Shown one piece after another: positions 54,389 to 63,928 of a DNA stretch of 64,000 nucleotides. The notes under the pieces are model-generated. The model had not been told where the DNA came from and did not search any database. It saw only the letters and a list, made by a program, of their open reading frames with translations. Each line of letters begins with the position of its first letter. Positions within the stretch are counted from its first letter, which is position 1. A program made the position numbers and the translations under genes. The DNA is taken from contig PALD01000065.1 of NCBI GenBank assembly GCA_002710685.1, positions 58,062 through 122,061 of the forward strand. Direction: 5' to 3'. Source of the stretch: Cytophagaceae bacterium (lineage in GTDB: Bacteria; Bacteroidota; Bacteroidia; Flavobacteriales; Flavobacteriaceae).

Positions 54389-57300
54389 TCAAGCACTCCA
54401 CTCCCCAAACTGGCCTTCAGCTTGTTCCATAATGTCCTGAAGTATTTCATTGAGTTTTGTAATGCTTATTTTTCCTCTAAGTTCTTTTTTAACAGCTAGG
54501 CGTATGCTAGCTTTCGCGTTCTCTTTTTTGGTCCAGTCCAGCTGTAGGTTATTCTTAACCGCATTTACCACGCCATGTACAATATCCTGTATGGGGCCTT
54601 CCTCCTTAATGATTTCCTTTTTTGCTGCCAGAATATCATAAAAAGCCAACTCTTCTTCGCTTAAACCTAACTCCGCAATACGGGTGTCTTCCTTCTGTAG
54701 GTCTTTTGCGCGTTCTACTAGTTCTGCTATAGTTGCATAACTGTCTAAAGCATTGTTGTGATAACGGTCTATAACCTTTTCTAATTCTTCTTTAAGGCTG
54801 GTATATTTCTTTATGTTTTTATGCAGACGCAGCTTGATCTCATCTTTCAAGATATTCTTGATCAACTCTATTTTAAGTGCATTCCCATCTTTCTCTTGCT
54901 TGGCTCCTAGTAAGAATGTCTCATCAAGTATAGAAATATCAGGGCGTTCTATACCTGCCATCGCAAACACATCTACGATATCTTCACTGTCTATACTTTG
55001 ACTTATTAACTCCTTTACCTTTTCCTTTTGTTCTCCTCTAGTAGTGGTCACGCTCTTGGCATTGCGTACTGCCTTACTAACGTGTTGTACAAATAAAACA
55101 TCTACAACGGTATGCTGTATGGCTTGCTGACTTTTTACAATAGAAAGCAATCCAGACATTGTTTTTTCCGCTTTCATAAAATCCATTGCAGCTTCATCAT
55201 CTTTGATAATGTGGTTTAGGGCAGCTTTTACCAAAAGCATTTTATCGCCTTCTCGCAAGGCTTTCCAGTTATGGTAATCTACATGTTCTGGTAGGTAGGC
55301 AATACAGCTTTGCAACTGGTCAAAGAACATCTCCAGTGCCTGTGCCATATCTACCGTAGGCTTACCTTTACCTCCACTTCCTGTATATTTTGAGGTAGCA
55401 GACTTTAAGTTATCTCCTATACCTATGTAATCTACTATCACTCCATTTTTCTTATCTCTAAACACCCTGTTTGTACGAGTGATGGCCTGCATTAGATTAT
55501 GCCCTTTCATTATTTTATCCACATACATGGTATGTACACAAGGAGCGTCAAAACCTGTTAACCACATATCCCTAACGATAACCATCTTTAAAGGGTCTTC
55601 TGGATTTTTAAAGCGCTTTTTAAGCGCTTCTGTGCTTTGCTTGGTACGCAAGTGCGGATTCCATGCTACGGGGTCTTTACTTATGTTTCCTGTCATCACC
55701 ACCGCTATTTCTGGACACCCTTCAAGCTGTGTAAGGGCATCATACATTTTCACACAGTTGCGCCTGCTCATACATACGATCATTGCCTTTCCATCTAGCG
55801 TATTTATACGCTTAGTATAATGTGTAAGTATATCATTGGCTATTTTAGAAACACGGTCTGCACTACCTGCTGCATCTTCAACAGCTGCCCATTTGAGATT
55901 GGGGTTATCTTCATCACCCTCGCTAATGGCGTCTACTTCAGCATCTATATCCTCATTCCATAAATGTAATTTGGCAAGACGGGGCTCGTAGTAGATCTTT
56001 ACTGTTGCATTGTCTTCTTCAGCTTGCTTGATGTCATAAATATGTATCAGGTCTCCAAAAACCTCCTGAGTATCTGCATCCTTGCTATCTACCGGTGTAC
56101 CGGTAAAACCTATAAAAGAAGCATTGGGCAAGGCTTTGCGCATGTTACTGGCAAACCCGTCCAGCAGACCGTACTGTGTGCGGTGCGCCTCATCTGCCAT
56201 GACAATCACGTTTTCGCGTAAGCTTAATACTGGGTGCTCTATTTCTCTAAGGGTTTCTTCATTGCCTTGCTTTAAGCGAAATTTCTCAATAGTCGTAAAG
56301 ATCACACCACCTGCTCCCGCACTAAGCATCTTGCGCAGGTCTTCTGTAGTGTCTGCGTGTTGCACATCACCCACCAGATCTTTAGCCAATACAAAATTTT
56401 CATACAGCTGAAAGTCTAGATCGCTACGGTCTACCTGCACCACTATCGTAGGGTTCTTAAACTGCTTCATGCTACGCAGTATGCCAGTATAGATGGCCAT
56501 AAATATACTCTTACCAGAGCCCTGCGTATGCCAAACTACACCTATGCGGCCATTGCCCACAGGGCGAACAGCCTTTTGGGCTGCCGCAACGGCATAGGTA
56601 ACCCCAAAATACTGATGATATTTTGCACCCTTTTTTATCAAGGTGCCGTTATGGTCTTCATGAAAGATGAAGTTCTTTATGTAATTGAGCAGACGGTCTT
56701 TAGGGAATAATCCAAATAACATCGTATGCACCTGCAAATCTTCATCATTAAAGGTTTGCTTACCATCAATACTCTTCCAGGCTGCAAACCACTCCTGCCC
56801 GCTGCTATACATACCGTGCTGCGCCTCATTACCATCACTTATTACCGTGAGCGCGTTATATTCAAAGAGTAAGGGAATATCCTTTTTATAATGTTGTATC
56901 TGGTTATGCGCTTCTTTGATATTAGTATGCTCATCATACCAATTCTTAAGTTCAAAGACTACTAGTGGCAAGCCATTGATGTAGATAATGATATCTGGCC
57001 TGCGTTTGTTTTTACCCGTGATACTAAACTGATTCACCGCCCAGAAGCTGTTATTCTCTGGATTTTCAAAATCTATGGGGTAGATATGCACGGCTTTTTC
57101 TGCACCGCTAGCATCATCATAAGGAAACTCTACACCCTTTGTAAGCTTAAGATGAAAGTCCCGGTTGCGGTGATCGAGGTCTGCCCCCACATTATGTGTA
57201 AATGAAGCTACAGCAGCATCCTGTATCTCTTGCGGGATATGGGCATATTGCTTAGCGATAAAAGCAGCCAACTCCTCCCTAAGCACAACGCTTATGTTGT

Positions 57301-57391
57301 TTTGCGGCAAGGTAGTTCCCAGCTTATGGGTGTACCCCAAATCTTCTAACCAGTCTATACACGCCTGCTCTATGTTTGCTTCTGTAGTCAT
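54389..57391 (-). CDS. hsdR: Type I restriction enzyme R subunit
   Basis: 1000 aa. The N-terminal nuclease has the PD-(D/E)xK residues D133 (RRPDIII), E147 and K149 (VFELKN). The two RecA-like motor domains have Walker A GSGKS (291-295) in VVWHTQGSGKS, DEAHRTQYG, and FIGFTGTP, then VIVRDMWLTGFDAP and QAITRTNRVFRDKKNG. The C-terminal helical region binds the methylase. It moves DNA and cuts far from the site. 58 bases after hsdS, same strand. Confidence 0.96.
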   Translation of the reverse strand: MTTEANIEQACIDWLEDLGYTHKLGTTLPQNNISVVLREELAAFIAKQYAHIPQEIQDAAVASFTHNVGADLDHRNRDFHLKLTKGVEFPYDDASGAEKAVHIYPIDFENPENNSFWAVNQFSITGKNKRRPDIIIYINGLPLVVFELKNWYDEHTNIKEAHNQIQHYKKDIPLLFEYNALTVISDGNEAQHGMYSSGQEWFAAWKSIDGKQTFNDEDLQVHTMLFGLFPKDRLLNYIKNFIFHEDHNGTLIKKGAKYHQYFGVTYAVAAAQKAVRPVGNGRIGVVWHTQGSGKSIFMAIYTGILRSMKQFKNPTIVVQVDRSDLDFQLYENFVLAKDLVGDVQHADTTEDLRKMLSAGAGGVIFTTIEKFRLKQGNEETLREIEHPVLSLRENVIVMADEAHRTQYGLLDGFASNMRKALPNASFIGFTGTPVDSKDADTQEVFGDLIHIYDIKQAEEDNATVKIYYEPRLAKLHLWNEDIDAEVDAISEGDEDNPNLKWAAVEDAAGSADRVSKIANDILTHYTKRINTLDGKAMIVCMSRRNCVKMYDALTQLEGCPEIAVVMTGNISKDPVAWNPHLRTKQSTEALKKRFKNPEDPLKMVIVRDMWLTGFDAPCVHTMYVDKIMKGHNLMQAITRTNRVFRDKKNGVIVDYIGIGDNLKSATSKYTGSGGKGKPTVDMAQALEMFFDQLQSCIAYLPEHVDYHNWKALREGDKMLLVKAALNHIIKDDEAAMDFMKAEKTMSGLLSIVKSQQAIQHTVVDVLFVQHVSKAVRNAKSVTTTRGEQKEKVKELISQSIDSEDIVDVFAMAGIERPDISILDETFLLGAKQEKDGNALKIELIKNILKDEIKLRLHKNIKKYTSLKEELEKVIDRYHNNALDSYATIAELVERAKDLQKEDTRIAELGLSEEELAFYDILAAKKEIIKEEGPIQDIVHGVVNAVKNNLQLDWTKKENAKASIRLAVKKELRGKISITKLNEILQDIMEQAEGQFGEWSA

Positions 57392-57449
57392 GTGTTTCTT
57401 TTACCGCTATGGCGGAATCCTTACCCTGGGTTCATTTATTTTTAAAGTA

Positions 57450-58691
57450 TCATTCTAATACCGCCTCTAGGTCAAACTCCTTTAAACGTACTTCCCCACT
57501 GATGAGTTTAGGGAGTAGGGTATCGCGGAGTTGAGTTAAGTTTTCATTTTGAAAAAGATTAGACCTTATTTTATTAAAAAATGGCTTAATTAAATCGTTA
57601 AAACTATCCATAATTTCAATATTTGATAATGCCAACTTAATTTGATTGCTTATCAAATCTTTAGTTAGGCTGCCTCTGGTACTATAGGAATCTGATATCA
57701 TTCTAAACTCTTCATATCTCATGGCTAAATCTATATACAGAGTTTCAGGTAGAATTACCTTGCTATTTGCCCTTAAGACCAAAACTGATTGATTTATTGA
57801 AGTATTAATAAAGAGAAGACTTGTTTGTCCCCTTGTCTTTCCTTGTCCTGCTGAAGCAATAACCACATCATTAACTTCAGCCATTTTTGCGCTGGAGCTT
57901 TTTAGACCTAAAGAAGTAATCATCTTATCAGTTTTTATTACAAAACCCTCACGAGTTTCGCCCGAAGAAAGCCAAGGTATGTCACCTCCCCAATATTCTT
58001 TATTCTTCGTACTTGGTGTTCCTCCAGAAAAAATCTTCTCGCATACTTCATCCAATCGCTTCACCTCCCAACCCTCAGGAATCATCCCGAGTTCGCTTTC
58101 TATAAACTTCCCGTCTTGGAAGGGCCCAAAGTCAACAAACCATTCTTTATACAGCGCCATCCCCATTTCTTCTAAAGTTTTATTGATGGCTAGGTTGTTT
58201 TCTATTTTGGCATCTATAACCGAAAGGATGTTGGCTATGGCTTTTTGTTCTGGGAGGGGTGGGAGGTTGTAATCAAGATTTTCTAAACTTTTCCAGTCTG
58301 CTCTTGGCATTTTAGTACCTGAACTTGTTTCAGTTGCTTTCTGGGTAAAATCATTTGATTTAATTATCTGATGTAAAAAAGACTGTGTAATTTTATTTTC
58401 ATCTTTAGTCTGAATTACTAAAATATCTGTCGAGCATATTCCTGAAAAATCAGGCCTAACCACTTTTTGAAAATAGGGTCTTATTTTCCCATATAAGATA
58501 TCTCCCTTTTTAAATATTGATTTATTGCTTGTTGCATCACTAGCTTTGCCAATACCATTAAGTAAAAAATCACCTTGACCAATATGCTCTAATCCAATAT
58601 ATTTTTCGTCACTAAACTCTGATGGCTTCAAATTCTTTTTTCTCAGTTTAGCCAGCTCACCTAGTTTATATGTTTTCCAGTTTTGGGGCAT
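57450..58691 (-). CDS. hsdS: Type I restriction enzyme specificity subunit
   Basis: 413 aa with two target-recognition domains. The first starts NWKTYKLGELAKL and ends in the central conserved helix PPLPEQKAIANILSVIDAKIENNLAINKTLEEMGMALYKEWFVDF; the second starts GWEVKRLDEVCEKIFSGGTPSTK...WLSSGETREG and ends LRDTLLPKLISGEV. Each half reads one part of a two-part DNA site. Its start codon overlaps the stop of the KAP gene by one base (TAATG), so production depends on translation of the KAP gene. Confidence 0.95.
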   Translation of the reverse strand: MPQNWKTYKLGELAKLRKKNLKPSEFSDEKYIGLEHIGQGDFLLNGIGKASDATSNKSIFKKGDILYGKIRPYFQKVVRPDFSGICSTDILVIQTKDENKITQSFLHQIIKSNDFTQKATETSSGTKMPRADWKSLENLDYNLPPLPEQKAIANILSVIDAKIENNLAINKTLEEMGMALYKEWFVDFGPFQDGKFIESELGMIPEGWEVKRLDEVCEKIFSGGTPSTKNKEYWGGDIPWLSSGETREGFVIKTDKMITSLGLKSSSAKMAEVNDVVIASAGQGKTRGQTSLLFINTSINQSVLVLRANSKVILPETLYIDLAMRYEEFRMISDSYSTRGSLTKDLISNQIKLALSNIEIMDSFNDLIKPFFNKIRSNLFQNENLTQLRDTLLPKLISGEVRLKEFDLEAVLE

Positions 58692-61600
58692 TAGTTTTTG
58701 GGTTGTTCTGAGATTAATTTGAAGTAGTATTCAGATTCTTCCGGTAATAAATTATTATCTTCTTTAAAGTCTTTCCTTTTGAAATCAAGGTTGTATTCTT
58801 TTTTCTCTAATATCCTTATTCTATCAAGTAAAAATGGTAACCTCTGATTTTTCAAATGCTCAATACCTTCTTCTGTTGTAGCCATAAAAATGCTCAACTT
58901 ATCATCTACAATAGTAAATTGTAGATTTAGAAAATCTTCTTGTGTATATAAAGAATGATTTTCTTGCCAGTCATTCTGAAGATCTAGGCAATCTGTTTCA
59001 AAGAAGAGTTGTTTTTTGCCATTATTTTCATCGTATCTATAACTGGGGTCATTTCTCTGTCTTTCAATTTTCTTTTTCATCAACTCCGATTTTTCAAAAG
59101 TGAAGAATATTACACCACGGTATTCTCTACGTCTATATAAATCAAAGAACTTTTGAAATTCACTTAATGTAGCCTTAGCTCCACTATTGTGCTTAGTGAC
59201 AAATTTCACAAATTCCTTCTTACTATTAAAAGCATATTCCACGACATCTGATAAAGTAAAACCTTTAATAGACCAAGGCTCGATATTTATACTTTGTACA
59301 CATAAAAGTTCAATATCTTTTGAAGCCCAAAATTCTTTAGTTGACTTTGCAATCTCTACTTTTATACTTTCAATTTGGCTTAATTTTCGACCTATATAAT
59401 CAAAAGTATAATTGTCGAAAGGCCATAGCATATCATCTATACCATTTAAAAAATCATCATATAGTTCAACGGCTTTATTTACCAAATACTCCTTTTCTAA
59501 ACCCCATAATTTACTATTATACTTTTCTTCCCATAGTTCTGTTATTATACGAAGCTTTGATTCAGCACTTATATAGTTATTATCAAATATCGAGTCTTTA
59601 ATTGATGATATAACCTCGGTTTTCTCAAACCTTGAATCTTCAAATACACGAATCAGCTTGTTATTTAGTATTTTAAGGATTTGAGCTTCATATTGATTAT
59701 ATTTTGAACGTTCATTATAAATTATTATAAGAATTTCAGTTAAAGTTTTTATCTCGCTTTCTGAAGAAGCATTAAATAACTCAATTCTGTCAATGAGTTG
59801 TGATAATTTATCTTGAAAGAAAAGTTTGTCAATCGAATTAGCTAATGACTCCCCACTTGCATCAAATAAATTCTCAAAATCTATATCACTAAAATAGTTC
59901 TCAAATATTCTTTGCTCAATAAGCATATTAAAATTAGATAGCCTTTTAATACTTTTAGTATCTTCAATTCTATTTTCCTCTCCAAAAAGGTACGCCAAAG
60001 TCTTAAGAACTAAAACTCTGTCATCAAATGTATATTCCGAATATTTTGGCGATTCAGTCCTCCTATCTTCTTTAAAAAAATCTTTAAATATGCTGTAGCG
60101 TTCTAAATTTTTATAATCATAATAGTTAACATCCCAACTTATTAATTCATTATGATTGTTAGGCTTACTTTCTGTTTTCAATTCAAGTATCTCAGACCCC
60201 ATATCATTCTTCAATAAATCCACCCTTTGCTCACTAAGTATTTTTACAAACTGAGGGTATTTTAACTTAAAATAGATAAAATTGAAAAAATCTTTAAGAT
60301 TGATAGCACCACCAGTATAAGAATATTCAAAAACTATCTGATTCACTGTTCTTTTAACATCGCGTAAATTATGAATATAATCATCAAATAAATTTCCTTC
60401 ATCATTAAGGGCCTTTTCTAATTGTGAAGTAAATTCACTATTAAAATTGATTGTACTTTCTATGATAATATTTTTAAAGATTGCCCTTAAATTTTCTTTT
60501 CTAATTGCTGGTAAATAAACCTCTAGTTGGAAGAATTTATCTATAAATCGAGCATTTAAAATTTCTCTTTTATCAGTTAGTAGGTTAACTACATAATTTT
60601 TATCCATGGCCACTAAAAATATTACATTTGAAAAATCAGCACTATTTCTAATAAGCTTTAAAACCTGAAGTATTTCTCTAGCATTTAAACGATCAAGATC
60701 GTCTACAAACACTATTATTTTTTTGTCCGTTTCTTTTAAACGCGCATTGATGTCATCATACATCTCTTTAGCAGATGTCTTTTCGAAAGAAGAAATATGT
60801 TTTTCAAAAAAGTTGAGATTAATCTTACTCTTATAAAGATCTACAAGTCTTTTAGAATATTCCAAAACTAAATTAGAAAGCTTTCCATTATAAGGCTTTA
60901 GCTTACTACTTAAGCCTCTAAAAAATTCTGTAATTAAATCCTGATCATTATGATTGAGATAGGGCAAAAAATGAATAATTAAATATTCCTCAGTTACACC
61001 TCTCTTAAATAGGCCTTTAATTTTTTCTTTTGTAAAAAATTGTTTGACCTTTTCTGTATGTGTTAATTGGATAACGAATCTATCCAGAAGCATTTGTATC
61101 ACACTAGATTTGCCATTCCCCCATGGCCCTACCAGTCCAATTGTCAAAGACTTTGTACTTTCTTGATTGGTAAGAATATTGAAGAGTTTGTCTACAACTC
61201 TATCATACTTAAGAATATCCTTTTCCTCCTTTACCTTGGGGTTGTCGTGAATTAGACAATATTCAGGCAATATTTCTTTTTTTAAAGGTTTTACAGGAGA
61301 TATAAATGATATAAAATGAAATAAAATAAATATAACTGATGGGATTACTATTAACCAGATGTAGTGCAAGTTTGAATTAAATATTGTATGATATTCCCAT
61401 AAGTATATATCGGCATTAAAGAAGAAATAAATTATTAGCAAACAACAAGAAATTACTCCTACAATCTGTATATAAGAAGGTTTATAATTTCTAATTCTAA
61501 AAAGATAAATAAACCACAATGACAATGCGATTGAAGCTATGCAGAAGAGAATATCTAAAAATATATTGGAAAAGTTATTTGGAACAAGAAGAATTTGATC

Positions 61601-61714
61601 TATTAAAGACACAATTATAGTCTCCTTAATAAAAAAAATAGCAGTTATTATAAAAGCAATAAAAATACGACGAACAGTCAATGTATCTAGTAATGTATTT
61701 AAAACCTTTTCCAT
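58691..61714 (-). CDS. Membrane-bound KAP-family P-loop NTPase inserted in the hsd operon
   Basis: 1007 aa. Four hydrophobic helices lie at about 16-45, 51-73, 82-100 and 117-138. The P-loop domain has Walker A GPWGNGKS (196-203) and Walker B IIVFVDDLDR (333-342), followed by NAREILQVLKLIRNSADFSNVIFLVAMD, the KAP signature. The remaining 550 residues are mostly helical with no known motif. KAP NTPases occur in anti-phage loci, but their action is poorly known. The gene is directly fused into the hsd operon: ATG follows the hsdM TAG with no gap, and its stop overlaps hsdS. The DNA is markedly AT-richer than hsdM and hsdR, a sign of separate origin. Confidence 0.88.
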   Translation of the reverse strand: MEKVLNTLLDTLTVRRIFIAFIITAIFFIKETIIVSLIDQILLVPNNFSNIFLDILFCIASIALSLWFIYLFRIRNYKPSYIQIVGVISCCLLIIYFFFNADIYLWEYHTIFNSNLHYIWLIVIPSVIFILFHFISFISPVKPLKKEILPEYCLIHDNPKVKEEKDILKYDRVVDKLFNILTNQESTKSLTIGLVGPWGNGKSSVIQMLLDRFVIQLTHTEKVKQFFTKEKIKGLFKRGVTEEYLIIHFLPYLNHNDQDLITEFFRGLSSKLKPYNGKLSNLVLEYSKRLVDLYKSKINLNFFEKHISSFEKTSAKEMYDDINARLKETDKKIIVFVDDLDRLNAREILQVLKLIRNSADFSNVIFLVAMDKNYVVNLLTDKREILNARFIDKFFQLEVYLPAIRKENLRAIFKNIIIESTINFNSEFTSQLEKALNDEGNLFDDYIHNLRDVKRTVNQIVFEYSYTGGAINLKDFFNFIYFKLKYPQFVKILSEQRVDLLKNDMGSEILELKTESKPNNHNELISWDVNYYDYKNLERYSIFKDFFKEDRRTESPKYSEYTFDDRVLVLKTLAYLFGEENRIEDTKSIKRLSNFNMLIEQRIFENYFSDIDFENLFDASGESLANSIDKLFFQDKLSQLIDRIELFNASSESEIKTLTEILIIIYNERSKYNQYEAQILKILNNKLIRVFEDSRFEKTEVISSIKDSIFDNNYISAESKLRIITELWEEKYNSKLWGLEKEYLVNKAVELYDDFLNGIDDMLWPFDNYTFDYIGRKLSQIESIKVEIAKSTKEFWASKDIELLCVQSINIEPWSIKGFTLSDVVEYAFNSKKEFVKFVTKHNSGAKATLSEFQKFFDLYRRREYRGVIFFTFEKSELMKKKIERQRNDPSYRYDENNGKKQLFFETDCLDLQNDWQENHSLYTQEDFLNLQFTIVDDKLSIFMATTEEGIEHLKNQRLPFLLDRIRILEKKEYNLDFKRKDFKEDNNLLPEESEYYFKLISEQPKN

Positions 61715-63340
61715 CTAAAACTTTTCAAAATTCTTCAAAATCTCCTGTTGTAAACGGTCTCCTTCAGCAAACTGTACTTTTAACTGCTCTTGTAAACTTT
61801 TCATCTTTTCTTCAAACGGGATGCCATCGTCTTCTACTTCCTCCGTACCCACATAAATACCAGGGGTGAGTTTATATTCTTGTTTTTGTACTTCCTCTAG
61901 GGTGGCACTGTAGCAAAAGCCGTCGGTGTTTTCGTATGTAAGCTGAGACCCTGAAACAAGTTCAGGTTGACGGTTAGCGTCATTACGCCAAGCATGGTAA
62001 GTGTCGGTTACTTTGTTGATATCCTCGTCTGTAAACACGCGTAGCTTACGGCTTTCCATAGTACCCATTTTACTGGTATCTATAAATAAGATCTCGTCCA
62101 TACGCTTGCGATGCTCACCGTCTTTACCATCCCTGTTTTTACTTAAGATAAATATGCACGCTGGGATACCGGTGGTTAAAAACAACTTATCTGGGAGTCT
62201 TACAATACAGTCTACCATATTGTTGTCTACCATATACTGCCGCACGTTTTTCTCCCCCTTATTGTTAGAGGTCATTGCGCCGTTTGCCATTACTACTGCA
62301 GCAGTACCCCTATCGCTTAGATGATGCCAAAAAGTCTGCATCCACATATAGTTTGCATTACCATCCGTAGTAAATTCTTCCCGAGGCCCAAATAGTCGGG
62401 GGTCATGTTCTGGTAGATCTTCAGGATGCCACTGGCTAACATTAAAGGGCGGGTTAACGATGATATAGTCGGCCTTTAAAGCAGGAAATTTATCTTGTAA
62501 CAAGGAGTCTCCTAACCGCACATCAAAAGAAAGATCCCGTAAAGCCAAGTTCATCTTACAAAGACGCAGTGTGCCGTCATAACGTTCCTGTCCATAAATA
62601 GAGATATTCTTTTTATCACCCCCATGTGCCTTTAAAAACTTTAAAGATTGTACAAACATACCTCCGGAGCCGCAGGCAGCATCAAAGATCTTGCCTTCAT
62701 AAGGTTCAATAAGCTCAACCAAAAGCCTAACGATACTCCCTGGGGTAAAGAACTGCCCGGCACCAGAGCCTTCTGCAATGGCAAACTTGCCAATATAATA
62801 TTCATACACCCTGCCCAAAATATCACTATCTGGGTTTTCACTTTCAGAAAGTTTAGGATTAGAGAGTAAATTAATAAGTCCTGCAACCTGCTTTGCGGTG
62901 AGTTGGCTTTTTACAAATATGCGAGGTAATATCCCCTTAAGATCAGGGCGATTAGCCGCCAGTGTTTCATCTAAAATATCAAAGGCCTCGTCAACGAGCA
63001 CCTTAATGTTATCTTGTTCCGCATTATCCTGTAAATATTTAAACGTTGCCTTTTCAGGAATGATGTACACGTTCTTAGACAAGTACTCATCCGGATCTTC
63101 TAGCACATAATTCTGCTCATCAACATCACTTGTATAATAGTCAGAATCCTCCTGTTTAAAAAGTTTCTTAAGATCATCACGACGCATTTCATAGCGCTCA
63201 GACATGTGCTTAAGAAAGATAAGCGGTAGCACAAAATCTTTATATTGATTCTCTGCTACAGCACCTCGCAGTTCGTTTGCTGCTTTCCAGAGTTCATCTT
63301 CAAAATTTATATCAGCTTTAGCAGTTGTTTTTTTGGCCAT
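61715..63340 (-). CDS. hsdM: Type I restriction enzyme M subunit (N6-adenine methylase)
   Basis: 541 aa. N-terminal helical HsdM_N domain (about 10-155: LWKAANELRGAVAENQYKDFVLPLIFLK). SAM motif I FDAACGSGG (219-227) after GQFFTP, and catalytic motif IV NPPF (296-299). It methylates adenine as M2S1 and with two HsdR forms the restriction complex. First gene of the island transcript; the C-terminal tail is coiled-coil-like (EEKMKSLQEQLKVQFAEGDRLQQEIL). Confidence 0.97.
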   Translation of the reverse strand: MAKKTTAKADINFEDELWKAANELRGAVAENQYKDFVLPLIFLKHMSERYEMRRDDLKKLFKQEDSDYYTSDVDEQNYVLEDPDEYLSKNVYIIPEKATFKYLQDNAEQDNIKVLVDEAFDILDETLAANRPDLKGILPRIFVKSQLTAKQVAGLINLLSNPKLSESENPDSDILGRVYEYYIGKFAIAEGSGAGQFFTPGSIVRLLVELIEPYEGKIFDAACGSGGMFVQSLKFLKAHGGDKKNISIYGQERYDGTLRLCKMNLALRDLSFDVRLGDSLLQDKFPALKADYIIVNPPFNVSQWHPEDLPEHDPRLFGPREEFTTDGNANYMWMQTFWHHLSDRGTAAVVMANGAMTSNNKGEKNVRQYMVDNNMVDCIVRLPDKLFLTTGIPACIFILSKNRDGKDGEHRKRMDEILFIDTSKMGTMESRKLRVFTDEDINKVTDTYHAWRNDANRQPELVSGSQLTYENTDGFCYSATLEEVQKQEYKLTPGIYVGTEEVEDDGIPFEEKMKSLQEQLKVQFAEGDRLQQEILKNFEKF

Positions 63341-63396
63341 TGATATTTAGTATAGGGGTTGTATTGTGAAAATACTATTTAAAAATACGTTCAAAG

Positions 63397-63410
63397 TACG
63401 GTTTTCCGTA
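63397..63410 (-). promoter_or_regulatory. Inverted repeat upstream of hsdM
   Basis: TACGG-N4-CCGTA, 57 bases before the hsdM start codon. The position fits an operator, but the short arms make it weak evidence, and no regulator gene is seen in the island. Confidence 0.3.
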
Positions 63411-63541
63411 TCCATGTTCTTTAAGGGAGACGTTAAAGATAAAGATATTTTTAACACTTTAAAGTATGTGAAGGATGTAGTTCCATCTGTAAGCAGTTAA
63501 TAGAAATAGTCATTATACAGCAAAGAGATTATTATATCAAT

Positions 63542-63591
63542 CTTCTCGATACAAATTTTGCTCATGCTTCACAAAACCCACTCGAAGTGAC
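63542..63591 (+). repeat. 50-bp direct repeat, copy 1
   Basis: Starts CTTCTCGATACAAATTTTGC and ends CACTCGAAGTGAC. 49 of 50 bases match the copy at 63879-63928 (C/T difference near CCACTC). The ends contain near-complementary CTTCTCGA and CTCGAAG. Confidence 0.9.
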
Positions 63592-63600
63592 GTTTCCGTT

Positions 63601-63628
63601 AGCAGTCCGCAGTTGGCAGTTTTCAGTG
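63601..63628. repeat. 7-bp-periodic CAGT tandem tract
   Basis: AGCAGTCCGCAGTTGGCAGT continues to TTTCAGTG: four CAGT units spaced exactly seven bases apart. Short degenerate tandem repeat between the two 50-bp elements. Confidence 0.7.
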
Positions 63629-63813
63629 CATTCATGCAGCAAACCCACCATCCTCGTGCCGCGTCTACCTTCCTCAAGGCGAAGCAATCTGGAGAGGAGT
63701 CAGTTTAGTTGATTGTCTTTTGTCCTACATCTTATGTCTTGACCCTTGTTTCAACTTTTCAAACCTCGTCATTCGTATTTTGTTGTTCTGAATGCTTTTA
63801 GCTCCCCATTGCG

Positions 63814-63869
63814 AATCAACGCATTGACAAATCAACCCATCGACTCATTGAAGAATTGAATAATCTCCC
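63814..63869. repeat. 8-bp-periodic degenerate tandem tract
   Basis: Units read AATCAACG, CATTGACA, AATCAACC, CATCGACT, CATTGAAG, AATTGAAT, with the central TCAAC/TTGA core in fixed 8-base phase. Confidence 0.6.
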
Positions 63870-63878
63870 TCAACAAGC

Positions 63879-63928
63879 CTTCTCGATACAAATTTTGCTC
63901 ATGCTTCACAAAACCTACTCGAAGTGAC
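63879..63928 (+). repeat. 50-bp direct repeat, copy 2
   Basis: Second copy of the element at 63542-63591, same strand, one mismatch, 337 bases apart start to start. Confidence 0.9.

Noticed and set aside
63601..63869. CRISPR-like array near the right end of the window.
   Set aside because: The units are only 7-8 bases, there are no spacers, and the 50-bp repeat has just two copies 337 bases apart; no cas genes are present.
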